Positions 1 to 7,934 of a stretch of DNA of 9,933 bases are shown here, piece after piece. Made by a program: the position numbers and the translations under genes. A model generated the notes under the pieces. The model worked only from the letters and a program-made list of their open reading frames with translations, searched no databases and was not told where the DNA came from. Positions within the stretch are counted from its first letter, which is position 1, and each line of letters opens with the position of its first letter. Source of the stretch: Bacteroidota bacterium (GTDB lineage Bacteria > Bacteroidota > Ignavibacteria > Kapaibacteriales > UBA2268); NCBI GenBank assembly GCA_017428585.1, contig JAFRQN010000275.1:1-9933 (forward strand), read 5' to 3'.

Positions 1-1482
1 TCAAATTTCATTTTTTAATGACCTCTTCAAATCTTTTATTTTGATAATACCAAAAAGCGAAAGGAATAATAAAAATCCAGCAAAAGAAGTTAATATTCCC
101 AATAAATTTTGACTAAAATTAGGTACGTTTATATAATCATTTACAAAATTATTTATTGAATGAATTACACTATTATTTGTTATTAAACTGCTATTAAAAA
201 TAAAATAACTAATAGCAGTAGGAATAATTGCAATTCCAATAAATTTTAGAAATATGAATATATAATTTTTATTTATTTCCTTCATTAACAATATTGTTAA
301 TAATACAGAAGCAGTTAATTCACTTCCAATACTGGCAAAAGCGGATCCAACTTCTGCAAAACTATTTACTAAAATAATATTCAAAATTATATTTACTATG
401 GCTGCTGCTGCAAAAATTCCCATAATTATTTTTTCTTTTCCCCAAGCAAGCATAGCAGGCATAATAGATACATTATAAAAGCCAAAGAAAATTGCAAACA
501 TTAAATAACGCAGATTAATAACAGCATCAATAAATCTATCACCATAAACAACAGTTATAAAGAATTCCGAGAAAAAAATCATAATAATAGGAATAATAGA
601 TGCAACAAAAGCTAACATTTTACTATACTTCTGCATTGCTTGTTGTTTCGCTTGAACATCTACTGTCCGTGCAATAGATGGAATAAAAGCATTTTGAATA
701 ATAGAGGCTGGAATTATACTAAAAGCATATAATTTAAATGCAGCACCAAATAATCCCAATTTATAATCGCTTACTGTCATTCCTAAATATATAATATTAA
801 AAGAATTAATAATAGTAGTACAAATAGTTGAGGCTGTAATAGGCAAAGAACCATTTAATAATTTTTTCCAGAATTTTAACTGAAATTCTAAATGAATTTT
901 TGCATATTTTTTTATATATAGAATAAGCAGCCAACCATTATTTAACAGCAAAGATATAGAAACTATTGCCATATAAATAGGAATATCAGCTGGTGATTTT
1001 ACAAATAATATAACTCCTATAAATGTTACTAAACTAACGAGGAATTGTCTTATTCCTAATATTTCCATACGTTCTATGCTTTGATAGAACCAATCAATTT
1101 GCAGCGATGTAGAAAACAACTGCAAACTTCCTAATAATAATGCTATTTTTTCAATATAAGATTGTTCTGACAATAATAATATGTATGCAGTCAAACCTGC
1201 AAAAATTATTATAGATAAAAAAAGTTTTAAGGTTAAGATATTATTAACGAATTTTTCTTTATCTGCTGGATTTTTTGAAACAGCCCGCAGACCAACCATA
1301 TTAAAGCCAAGATTTATCATTGTCAAATAGACAACAATAGATGTTATATTAGTTATTATACCATACCCTTCAACTTTAAGTACACGGGCAATGTAAACAT
1401 TTAGAAAGAAAACAATACCTTTTGTTGCAATCTCAGCAAGAGACAACGAAAATAAATTTTTAACAAGTTTATTCTGAAACAT
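1..1482 (-). CDS. Wzx-type polysaccharide/oligosaccharide flippase (MOP superfamily)
   Basis: A 493-residue integral inner-membrane protein. It probably moves lipid-linked oligosaccharide units across the inner membrane for O-antigen, capsule or another surface glycan. About 14 hydrophobic helices are visible, roughly at residues 11-31, 43-64, 84-104, 112-128, 145-162, 167-190, 212-236, 245-268, 289-312, 322-342, 354-372, 376-400, 408-428 and 458-482. Family-typical features are the N-terminal IARVLKVEGYG (31-41), matching the ARxLGxxxYG pattern of polysaccharide-synthesis transporters, and QIDWFYQSIERM (128-139), matching the usual QxDWxxQxxE segment. The length is normal for the family and the gene is complete: ATG at 1480-1482, TGA at 1-3. 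It lies 82 bp downstream of the PorW-like gene in the same direction. No glycosyltransferases are visible, so the glycan cannot be named. A teichoic-acid or lipid-precursor exporter of the same superfamily is possible but less likely. Confidence 0.88.
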   Translation of the reverse strand: MFQNKLVKNLFSLSLAEIATKGIVFFLNVYIARVLKVEGYGIITNITSIVVYLTMINLGFNMVGLRAVSKNPADKEKFVNNILTLKLFLSIIIFAGLTAYILLLSEQSYIEKIALLLGSLQLFSTSLQIDWFYQSIERMEILGIRQFLVSLVTFIGVILFVKSPADIPIYMAIVSISLLLNNGWLLILYIKKYAKIHLEFQLKFWKKLLNGSLPITASTICTTIINSFNIIYLGMTVSDYKLGLFGAAFKLYAFSIIPASIIQNAFIPSIARTVDVQAKQQAMQKYSKMLAFVASIIPIIMIFFSEFFITVVYGDRFIDAVINLRYLMFAIFFGFYNVSIMPAMLAWGKEKIIMGIFAAAAIVNIILNIILVNSFAEVGSAFASIGSELTASVLLTILLMKEINKNYIFIFLKFIGIAIIPTAISYFIFNSSLITNNSVIHSINNFVNDYINVPNFSQNLLGILTSFAGFLLFLSLFGIIKIKDLKRSLKNEI

Positions 1483-1522
1483 GGAATTACAAAATCTTAC
1501 ACTAATAATAAAACAACAAGCA

Positions 1523-1531
1523 CAAAATATA
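1523..1531 (-). promoter_or_regulatory. weak candidate -7 element before the flippase gene
   Basis: The minus strand reads TATATTTTG here, one base longer than the Bacteroidota -7 consensus TAnnTTTG, and it lies about 41 bp upstream of the flippase ATG. I see no convincing TTTG about 20 bp further upstream. In DNA this AT-rich such matches arise by chance, so the flippase may instead be read through from the upstream gene. Confidence 0.25.
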
Positions 1532-1553
1532 TTTTAAATTAAAAATTATAAAT

Positions 1554-1581
1554 TGCCTTCGTCATTATGGCGAATTAGGCA
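1554..1581 (-). terminator. possible hairpin terminator overlapping the PorW-like stop codon
   Basis: An inverted repeat pairs TGCC with GGCA and TTCG with CGAA (1554-1561 with 1571-1574 and 1578-1581), with a three-base TTA bulge and a nine-base loop. On the minus strand it is followed by ATTTATAATTTTTAATTT, a broken U-rich stretch. The stop codon of the PorW-like gene (1565-1567) sits in the loop. It is one of the few GC-containing stems in the intergenic DNA. The bulge and imperfect U-tract make termination uncertain; it might only stabilise the 3' end or attenuate read-through into the flippase gene. Confidence 0.4.
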
Positions 1582-4213
1582 GTTGTTTTTTTTCAGGTTC
1601 TACACTTTTTGATTTAGTGGTATCTTGTGCACCTGGTATAAAATTCTCTAATTTTGGCATCAGTTTTTCTTTTTCTTCATCAACTTTTTTCTTTAATTCT
1701 TCTTTTAAATCTATATCTTTTAACTTATTAATTTTTTCTTTTGCCGATTTTTTTGCATCCTCAAGCATTTTTTTAGGATTTTTTAATTTTTCTAATAAAC
1801 CTTTTTCTTCTTTTACAGGTTTAGACAGCAAACTTGAATCAATAGGAGCTGTTAATATAGAGTAATCAGCTTTATAATATTCTAATTTCTTTTCCTGCAA
1901 ATCTTCTGGTATAGGTTCACCAGAATTAATTAATGCTAAATATCTTACAGGAACTGTTAGTTCAGCAGCATATATAGATTTTGGATACTCATCAACTACT
2001 TTTTTATAATAATAATATGCACTATCATATTGATTCAACTTTCTTTCAAAAATATAACCTATAGAATATAATGATTTTGGTGCATATTCTTGATTCGCTG
2101 GATACTTATCATATAACTCTTTAAATTGATTAATTGCAAAATCAAATTCATTATACTTCATCAAATCAAAACCAGAATTATATAAAGAAACAACAGAATC
2201 CATAACAAATGCAGCTGTATAACCTAATTGTGCCATCGCAGCTTTGCCATATTCTGTTTTTGGCTGAGTGGCAACAATAACATCTAATAAAGAATCAGCC
2301 ATCTGTTCATTAGTATCTCTTACACTTGTTGAATATACATATAAATATCGTGCTGAACCTGGTAAAGATAAAGGAGCCGTAGTTGCAGCCAAGTAGTAAT
2401 AATAATTAGCAGAATCTATATTCCCTATATTATAATGTAATCTTGCCAATGAGAAATAGGAATTCGCCATTTCTAATAATAATGCAGCAGAATCAGAAAT
2501 TTGTATGCTAACACTATTAGCATTTATATCCTCTACAGCAGTAACACTATTAGCATCATTTACTGGTCGAATAAAATTAAATTTTTTCTGTGTTGTATCT
2601 TCATCAGTTGGTAAATCTTTTATATTTTGTGATAAAGATTTTACATTATTATCATTATTATTTAAGACTACATTATTATTAAGAATAGCCATATTGCTCT
2701 TCTTATCTAATAAATTATTAACCTGAATATTATTATTTAATGTAATATTTGGTTGATTAATACTTATATTTGGAGCATTAGGATTTGAAGGAGACGATAT
2801 ACTTATAGGTTTAGTTGATACTATCGTATCCATGTTTTTCGAATTATTTATATTTTGTTCTGGTTTATTCTTATTATCATTTAGTTGTTCTTTTTTATCT
2901 AAATTATTTGATTTATTTGTATCTACTTCAGGAATTGTATCATTAGATTTATTTTTTCCTTTTGTAAATTCAGGACTGCTAAACGTTATTTTATTTAATT
3001 CTATATTTTTATGAGCCATCTCCCAATTATTTAAGAAACCAAATAATCTATTAGAAATATTCGATAAAGGTACAGGAGCACTTCTTGCCAAAGCAACATA
3101 TTTTTTTGCTTCTAAATAGTCCTTATCTTTATATTTTTGAATCCCTTTTTCAAAATAATATGCTGTTTTTGCACGGCTTGTTGGATATAAAGAATCAGTT
3201 GCTTTTTCTAATTTAGCTAATCCTGTTGTATCATGACTTAATCGTACTTTATGCAGTCTTTGTACAGCAACATAATCCTTCCATTCTGTAAATTTACCAT
3301 CATCATCTAATCGTTTTAATACTTTCTCTGCTGATGCAGTATCACCAAGACGTATTAAGCAGGAAGAATAGTATAATTTAGATTCATATTCTGTAACTAA
3401 ATCAGGAGAAAAAGTTAAAACTTTAGCATAAGCATTTTTCGCACGTTCAAATTTACCCATTCTAAAAAGAATATTAGCTAATTCACACTGCCATAATGCT
3501 TTCATCTGTTTATCATCAGCTTGCGCTATTGCTTGAAAATAAGGTCTTATTGCACCTTCAAGATCATTTTCAAGAAGAGCCATTTCTGCTTCCATATTAA
3601 ATGCTTTTGTTAAAATATCATATCGTTGTTTTAGCCAGGCAACATCAACAGTACGAGACAACATCGTTTTTCCTGCATGATATTTTTTTTGCAATAACAA
3701 CGAAAAAGACATTAACAAGTGTGCATCAGGAGAATAATCACCATCTGGTTTTAAATCTATCAATTCACTGCATTTTATCTGACATGGCAGCCATTCCTCC
3801 TTATAGAAATAAGACTTTGCCATTAAATAAAGCGTAGGTTCTATATAATCACTTTTAGCATTTTTAGCTAATATCTTAGAGCCTTTTATTAAAATAGAAT
3901 CTAATTTGACTTCCACAGCTTGACGAGTTGCTTTCGATACAACAATTGAACTGAGAAAAGCTGGAGGTAAATCATCATTTTCATCTAAAGCAGGAATATT
4001 AGTCATTGGTGCTATAATCTTAGGTGTTACACGTTTCTTTTCCCGCTGAAATTCAAATTCATCCTCAGACTCATACATTAACCTTTCTGCATTATAAAAT
4101 GTATTAAAATAAGCATTAAAGTTTGCATATTCTTTTGTCTTACAAGAATTAAATACAATAGCAGATAAGAAAAAAAGAATATATAAGCTGCCTTTTAAAT
4201 ATTGTTTAAGCAT
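1565..4213 (-). CDS. porW: PorW/SprE-like TPR outer-membrane lipoprotein (T9SS component)
   Basis: An 882-residue lipoprotein with a type II signal peptide (hydrophobic residues 9-21, lipidated Cys24 in FNSC). It is followed by the conserved start seen in PorW/SprE-type proteins, with NAYFNTFYNAERL at 33-45. TPR-like helical hairpins cover about 125-300, 345-380 and 575-760; the clearest are around 238-270 and 680-760. Residues about 418-545 are an Asn-rich, low-complexity linker, and about 800-858 form a Lys/Glu-rich helix that may be a coiled coil. In Flavobacterium and Porphyromonas, SprE/PorW is needed for type IX secretion and is thought to link the PorKN rings to the Sov translocon on the periplasmic face of the outer membrane. 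The T9SS cargo encoded nearby fits that role. The length is close to SprE. The family call rests on the lipoprotein start, the TPR layout and remembered similarity; a generic TPR lipoprotein of the same superphylum is the alternative. The gene is complete, from ATG at 4211-4213 to TAA at 1565-1567. Confidence 0.65.
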   Translation of the reverse strand: MLKQYLKGSLYILFFLSAIVFNSCKTKEYANFNAYFNTFYNAERLMYESEDEFEFQREKKRVTPKIIAPMTNIPALDENDDLPPAFLSSIVVSKATRQAVEVKLDSILIKGSKILAKNAKSDYIEPTLYLMAKSYFYKEEWLPCQIKCSELIDLKPDGDYSPDAHLLMSFSLLLQKKYHAGKTMLSRTVDVAWLKQRYDILTKAFNMEAEMALLENDLEGAIRPYFQAIAQADDKQMKALWQCELANILFRMGKFERAKNAYAKVLTFSPDLVTEYESKLYYSSCLIRLGDTASAEKVLKRLDDDGKFTEWKDYVAVQRLHKVRLSHDTTGLAKLEKATDSLYPTSRAKTAYYFEKGIQKYKDKDYLEAKKYVALARSAPVPLSNISNRLFGFLNNWEMAHKNIELNKITFSSPEFTKGKNKSNDTIPEVDTNKSNNLDKKEQLNDNKNKPEQNINNSKNMDTIVSTKPISISSPSNPNAPNISINQPNITLNNNIQVNNLLDKKSNMAILNNNVVLNNNDNNVKSLSQNIKDLPTDEDTTQKKFNFIRPVNDANSVTAVEDINANSVSIQISDSAALLLEMANSYFSLARLHYNIGNIDSANYYYYLAATTAPLSLPGSARYLYVYSTSVRDTNEQMADSLLDVIVATQPKTEYGKAAMAQLGYTAAFVMDSVVSLYNSGFDLMKYNEFDFAINQFKELYDKYPANQEYAPKSLYSIGYIFERKLNQYDSAYYYYKKVVDEYPKSIYAAELTVPVRYLALINSGEPIPEDLQEKKLEYYKADYSILTAPIDSSLLSKPVKEEKGLLEKLKNPKKMLEDAKKSAKEKINKLKDIDLKEELKKKVDEEKEKLMPKLENFIPGAQDTTKSKSVEPEKKQLPNSP
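2579..2962 (-). other. Asn-rich low-complexity linker within the PorW-like gene
   Basis: This stretch encodes about residues 418-545. It is dominated by Asn, Ser, Lys, Asp, Ile and Pro, with several NNN runs (for example near 493-495, 512-514 and 518-520) and no TPR periodicity. It separates the N-terminal TPR block from the C-terminal TPR block and is likely disordered in the periplasm. The reading frame stays open throughout, so it is a spacer and not a frameshift. Confidence 0.75.
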
Positions 4214-4353
4214 ATTTTATAGTCTAATTATTTTGATAAAAATTAATTGAGTCGATAAATATTCAATAAATTTTTCCCTTATAGTAAAATTATTAATTTT
4301 GTATTATTTAATAATTATAAGCATAATCTTTTGTATTAAATAGACAATAATAT

Positions 4354-5388
4354 CTAATTAATATAAAAAGGTGCATGATTTAGTCTTTCAAAAGTTAGAT
4401 TTTCTAAAACGAAAGAAAAATCCTTAACTTTATCATCGATAGAATCTATTTTCTTTATTTGTTGTTCTGACAAAATTTCAATTAATCCTTGCTGCTGCCA
4501 TATATATTTCTGCGACTGCAGCGGAAAAGCCTTTGTTAATCTTTGATAAACACATGTATTTTTCATTTTCCAATACCAAAACAAAAGAGCCTTTTTCTGG
4601 CTTTCATTAGATATACAAAAAGCTATTGGAAATACACAGTTTATAAATAATTCAGTACGCAAATGCTTCCCTTCGTTAGAAATTTTTTGTTTTAATAATT
4701 CTTTTATTTCCGAATCAAAAGACTTTATTCTGCATTCTTTAATATTTATTAAAAAATGAGTAAAAGAAGATTCTGGAATTGCTTTCATTATATTAATAAT
4801 ATCATCTTCAGAGTATAAATTATTTCGTCTTCGTCTATAATAAAAACGAGATAAAAAAGTATGTACATTACAAAGAAAAACTGTTTCAAGACTATTATTC
4901 AACAATAAATAATATATTTCAATAGTTTTCTTTAATAATCGTTTTAATGCATATTTAGAACAATCCAAAGTTATATTGTCTAAATTATTATCAATACATT
5001 CTTCTCCATTTTTCTCTATAAAAGAAAGCAGCATTTTGTCATCAAGAACCAATGTCTCACAATTTGCAGGCAGCAAATCTGAAACATCTTTATCATTTTG
5101 AAGAACAATATGCAAAATAACATTATTATAATCATTATTATTAAAATGATTATGTGCTGCCCAGCAAGAACTTTGCTTATGAACCTCTATATCACCAATT
5201 TTTAATTCGCCATCTATTAATACGCAGCTGTTTGAAAAATCAGGCCCATACTCTTGATTAAAATCACCTATAAATATTATTTTTACTGTTTTCCCGCTTA
5301 CTGTATTTAATACTCCATTATAATTTATAAATACTTTTTGTATTAATTTCTGCAAAAATATTTCTTTATAATCAAGTATCTCTTTCAT
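4354..5388 (-). CDS. DUF2851 family protein
   Basis: A 344-residue protein with no signal peptide or membrane segment, so it is presumably cytoplasmic. It matches the DUF2851 signature as I remember it: GDFNQEYGPDF (41-51), GDIEVH (65-70), SSCWAAHNH (73-81) and YNNVILHIVLQND (87-99). Further on are an Arg-rich patch RRRR (185-188) and a helical second half that includes ALLFWYW (267-273) and WQQQGLIEIL (297-306). The family has no experimentally established function that I know of. The order PD, beta-strand, D-I-E-V-H resembles a PD-(D/E)XK nuclease core with His in place of the usual Lys; that is my inference. At 344 residues it is shorter than the roughly 400-plus residues I associate with the family, and it lacks the Cys cluster I recall at the C-terminus of relatives. 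The ATG at 5386-5388 is 17 bp after the stop of the preceding gene, so the two are very probably co-transcribed. The stop is TAG. Confidence 0.8.
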   Translation of the reverse strand: MKEILDYKEIFLQKLIQKVFINYNGVLNTVSGKTVKIIFIGDFNQEYGPDFSNSCVLIDGELKIGDIEVHKQSSCWAAHNHFNNNDYNNVILHIVLQNDKDVSDLLPANCETLVLDDKMLLSFIEKNGEECIDNNLDNITLDCSKYALKRLLKKTIEIYYLLLNNSLETVFLCNVHTFLSRFYYRRRRNNLYSEDDIINIMKAIPESSFTHFLINIKECRIKSFDSEIKELLKQKISNEGKHLRTELFINCVFPIAFCISNESQKKALLFWYWKMKNTCVYQRLTKAFPLQSQKYIWQQQGLIEILSEQQIKKIDSIDDKVKDFSFVLENLTFERLNHAPFYIN

Positions 5389-5405
5389 AGAATATATATT
5401 AGATA

Positions 5406-7856
5406 TTATTTAACTATAATTAGTTTATATGTAAAATTGTATAATAAATAATTTAAATTCAGCAAATATATTCCAGGATTAATATTTGCTGTATTTAATT
5501 CTATTTGACCATATACAATTTTACCATTATCAAAGTCTTCTAATTGATTAATTTTATTGATATAATTAGTTTTTATTTCTTTCCCTAATATATCAAAAAG
5601 TTTAACATCTATACATGATTCTTTAAAATCTTCTTCACCATCAGAAAATACACCATAACTTACTATTGTACTTATATTTGATGGATTTGGTACTGGAATA
5701 TTAGCAACAAACTTATTGTTATTGTTTATTTTTTTAGTCTGTATACTAACAGGGATTTCACAGCGCGAATAACTTGTATCAAATCTTATACTGCCATGAG
5801 AATAAACAGGCACATAATGTCCAGAACACATATCCAATATATTTAAAGTATCATATTCATATTCCAATGATTGAGGCGAATAACATACTATCAAATCTGC
5901 AGATCCATTAGCTGGTACTGTTATTGGAAATTGTGATAGAGGAACAGTAAATGATAATTTTTTTGAAAGAATAACATTGGTTAATTCAAAATCTTTATCA
6001 CTTTTATTATATACCGTAATTTTATTACAGCTTACAGTATTATAATATGTTGAATCTATCATAAAAGGATTCATAGAATTAAAATCCAGCTCCAATACAT
6101 TTTGTTCTGTAGCAAATTCTATACTAATTGTATCAGAATCATCTTGACAATGTATGCCGTTCATAACATGTACATGATAATTTCCTGACGAATAAATATT
6201 AATTCTATCAACATTCCTATTAATTTCTAAATCATCGCAATACCATATTATATCAGAATACTTAGAAGCATTTTTCAAAATAATTATAGAAGTATCACTG
6301 CTGCAGATACGTTTATTCCCCTGCAATAACAATAATGGTTTTTCAAAATCAGTAAAATTCAAATCAAATTCTACAGTTTTTTCACACCCATTTATATCAA
6401 TAACATGCAGCCAATATTTTCCAGAATGAGAAAGCTTTATCGTATCTTCTTGTGAATTATCAGACCAAGATTTATGCTGCAATTCATTGCTTGCCTCAAA
6501 CCATACAACAGCAGTATCACCATCACAATAATTTTCTTTATCTGTTAATACTTTCAAATTCAACTCAGGGAAATAACTTACTTTAACTGAATTAGACTGC
6601 AATGAATAACAATCTGTATTGTAAGCAACAACAAAATAAGTGCCATCGTCTATATTTGTTAAATAATGAGTATTTTTTTGGTATTCCTTAACTAAAACAG
6701 TATCATTATTATCCGTAATTTTATACCATTCATAACGATTAAACCCTGGTGTAGTTTTCAATAAAGCACTTGTTTCACCATAACAAAGAGAAGTATCGCT
6801 TGTTAATGGAAGCACAGTATCTTTTCGAGCCAATAAGTAAATACCTTCGCCTACAACTATACCAGTTGTATCATCAAAGAACCATAAATCATCAAGATTT
6901 CTTGCCTCTGGAATTCCACAATGAATATCGTTCCAAGTCTTTCCTGCGTTGTTAGTATAATAAACATTTTGATTCTTACCACACACAAATCCAGTAGTTT
7001 CATTTAATATAAATGAACCAAACATTGCTCCATCTGTAATGTATGTATTCCAAGTTTTTCCACCGTCCTTGCTAAAAGCCATTCCACCTGTATTTTCAGC
7101 GTCTGAACCAGAACAACCAAAAGCAGCAGGAATAACAAACGAATTATTATATATACCTATATCTTCATGCCAATTAAATCTATTATTATAAAACTTTGGA
7201 GTATTAGCATACAATGTCCACCTTTTGCCTCCATCTATAGTTTTCAGTATTAAACCGCTTGCAATAATATAACCTAATCCTTGTCTATCTAAAATAGTTA
7301 TATCAATAAGATGTGAATTATATATTGTAAAAGATGTATCCCGCCATGTACGTCCACCGTTGCTTGAAAAAAAGATGTATTGCTCTCCTAATTGGCAATC
7401 CCCTGCTACAAGCCAAACAGAATCTTGACCCACTATATAATTGCCCCATGTTGATGCCCAACCCATATAAGGAAGTTTTAACTGCTTCCAAGTTGCTCCT
7501 CCGTTTGTTGTTTTGAATATTGCACCAGAACCTGATACGTAACCAACATTTTCATTGGCAAAATGCACGCTTTCTGCGTGAAAAAAATCATCGCATATCC
7601 TGCTGGCAGTCCATGTCTTGCCGCCATCTTTTGTTTTAGCAAAACAAGAATTATCGCCGCATACAAAACCAATAAGCGGATTGTCTTCTAAGAAAGAAAT
7701 TTCATACCAATAAACATTTTTATATACCTCAGGCGTAATTTTAGCTTCCTGCCAATAGAAATTAGCATAATTAATTGTATCATTAGAGATACAATTTAAT
7801 ATACAGCATAAAAAATATAATAATATTGAAATAATATAATTTATTTTTTTTGTCAT
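5406..7856 (-). CDS. Secreted Asp-box (YCF48/BNR-like) beta-propeller protein with Ig-like domains and T9SS sorting domain
   Basis: I chose the ATG at 7854-7856 because it opens directly onto a Sec signal peptide (residues 1-25, MTKKINYIISILLYFLCC...). A GTG 69 bp upstream in frame would coincide with the predicted transcription start. The 816-residue product has six Asp-box motifs: KTKDGGKTW (74-82), KTTNGGATW (115-123), SSNGGRTW (164-171), KTIDGGKRW (205-213), SKDGGKTW (262-269) and TNNAGKTW (301-308). These are the hallmark of YCF48/BNR beta-propellers. Three Cys-containing Ig/PKD-like domains follow (about 355-420, 440-500, 515-580), then a HYDIN/choice-of-anchor-D-like beta domain (about 590-690). 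The C-terminal type A T9SS sorting domain (about 720-816) has NPSN, LFDILGKE, NPGIYLLNL and a final KLIIVK. It should cross the inner membrane by Sec and the outer membrane by T9SS, ending attached to the surface or released. The ligand or substrate is unknown and no catalytic residues are evident. It is first in an apparent operon with the DUF2851 gene. Confidence 0.85.
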   Translation of the reverse strand: MTKKINYIISILLYFLCCILNCISNDTINYANFYWQEAKITPEVYKNVYWYEISFLEDNPLIGFVCGDNSCFAKTKDGGKTWTASRICDDFFHAESVHFANENVGYVSGSGAIFKTTNGGATWKQLKLPYMGWASTWGNYIVGQDSVWLVAGDCQLGEQYIFFSSNGGRTWRDTSFTIYNSHLIDITILDRQGLGYIIASGLILKTIDGGKRWTLYANTPKFYNNRFNWHEDIGIYNNSFVIPAAFGCSGSDAENTGGMAFSKDGGKTWNTYITDGAMFGSFILNETTGFVCGKNQNVYYTNNAGKTWNDIHCGIPEARNLDDLWFFDDTTGIVVGEGIYLLARKDTVLPLTSDTSLCYGETSALLKTTPGFNRYEWYKITDNNDTVLVKEYQKNTHYLTNIDDGTYFVVAYNTDCYSLQSNSVKVSYFPELNLKVLTDKENYCDGDTAVVWFEASNELQHKSWSDNSQEDTIKLSHSGKYWLHVIDINGCEKTVEFDLNFTDFEKPLLLLQGNKRICSSDTSIIILKNASKYSDIIWYCDDLEINRNVDRINIYSSGNYHVHVMNGIHCQDDSDTISIEFATEQNVLELDFNSMNPFMIDSTYYNTVSCNKITVYNKSDKDFELTNVILSKKLSFTVPLSQFPITVPANGSADLIVCYSPQSLEYEYDTLNILDMCSGHYVPVYSHGSIRFDTSYSRCEIPVSIQTKKINNNNKFVANIPVPNPSNISTIVSYGVFSDGEEDFKESCIDVKLFDILGKEIKTNYINKINQLEDFDNGKIVYGQIELNTANINPGIYLLNLNYLLYNFTYKLIIVK
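5409..5699 (-). other. T9SS type A C-terminal sorting domain (coding segment)
   Basis: This segment encodes the last 97 residues of the propeller protein. It begins at the short Pro/Asn motif IPVPNPSN, runs through beta-strands around SYGVF, VKLFDILGKEI and PGIYLLNLNY, and ends in basic, hydrophobic KLIIVK. This matches the type IX secretion/Por secretion tail, which is recognised at the outer membrane and usually removed by PorU. It is direct evidence that the organism has a T9SS. Confidence 0.85.
6933..7637 (-). repeat. Six Asp-box repeats (beta-propeller coding segment)
   Basis: Six copies of an (S/T)xDGGxTW-like motif occur at intervals of about 32-57 residues in the protein. They have diverged strongly at DNA level and are recognisable mainly as protein repeats. 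The DGG core is changed to NGG in the second and third copies and to NAG in the last. Each box normally forms a beta-hairpin turn at the edge of a propeller blade, so six copies fit a six- or seven-bladed propeller. Confidence 0.75.
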
Positions 7857-7934
7857 ATTATTCACTAAATTACATCTGAATTTACAGAAAAGTTTTTTAT
7901 TTTTTATTTTAAATAAAATACCCACTTATTAAAG

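Noticed and set aside
1617..1865. Plus-strand 82-codon open frame rich in Phe and Ser
   Set aside because: It lies wholly opposite the Lys/Glu-rich end of the PorW-like gene, where AAA/GAA codons read as TTT/TTC on the other strand. It looks like a shadow frame.
2505..3014. Plus-strand hydrophobic open frames (73 and 60 codons)
   Set aside because: They are antisense to the Asn/Lys-rich linker of the PorW-like gene. Their hydrophobicity comes from complementing AAT/AAA codons; no start signals or family resemblance are seen.
4275..4345. Short palindromes in the gap upstream of the PorW-like gene (such as ATTATTAAATAAT and AAAATTAATAATTTT) as a terminator or operator
   Set aside because: The arms are only A/T and leave almost no loop. 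In DNA this AT-rich such palindromes are expected by chance. No convincing TAnnTTTG element was found in this gap either.
7478..7672. Minus-strand 64-codon open frame inside the propeller gene
   Set aside because: It is out of frame within a coding region whose own frame has clear Asp-box motifs. It is a shadow.
7857..7925. In-frame N-terminal extension of the propeller protein from a GTG codon
   Set aside because: It would start at or next to the predicted transcription start and place 23 basic residues ahead of a good signal peptide. The ATG at 7856 explains the sequence better.
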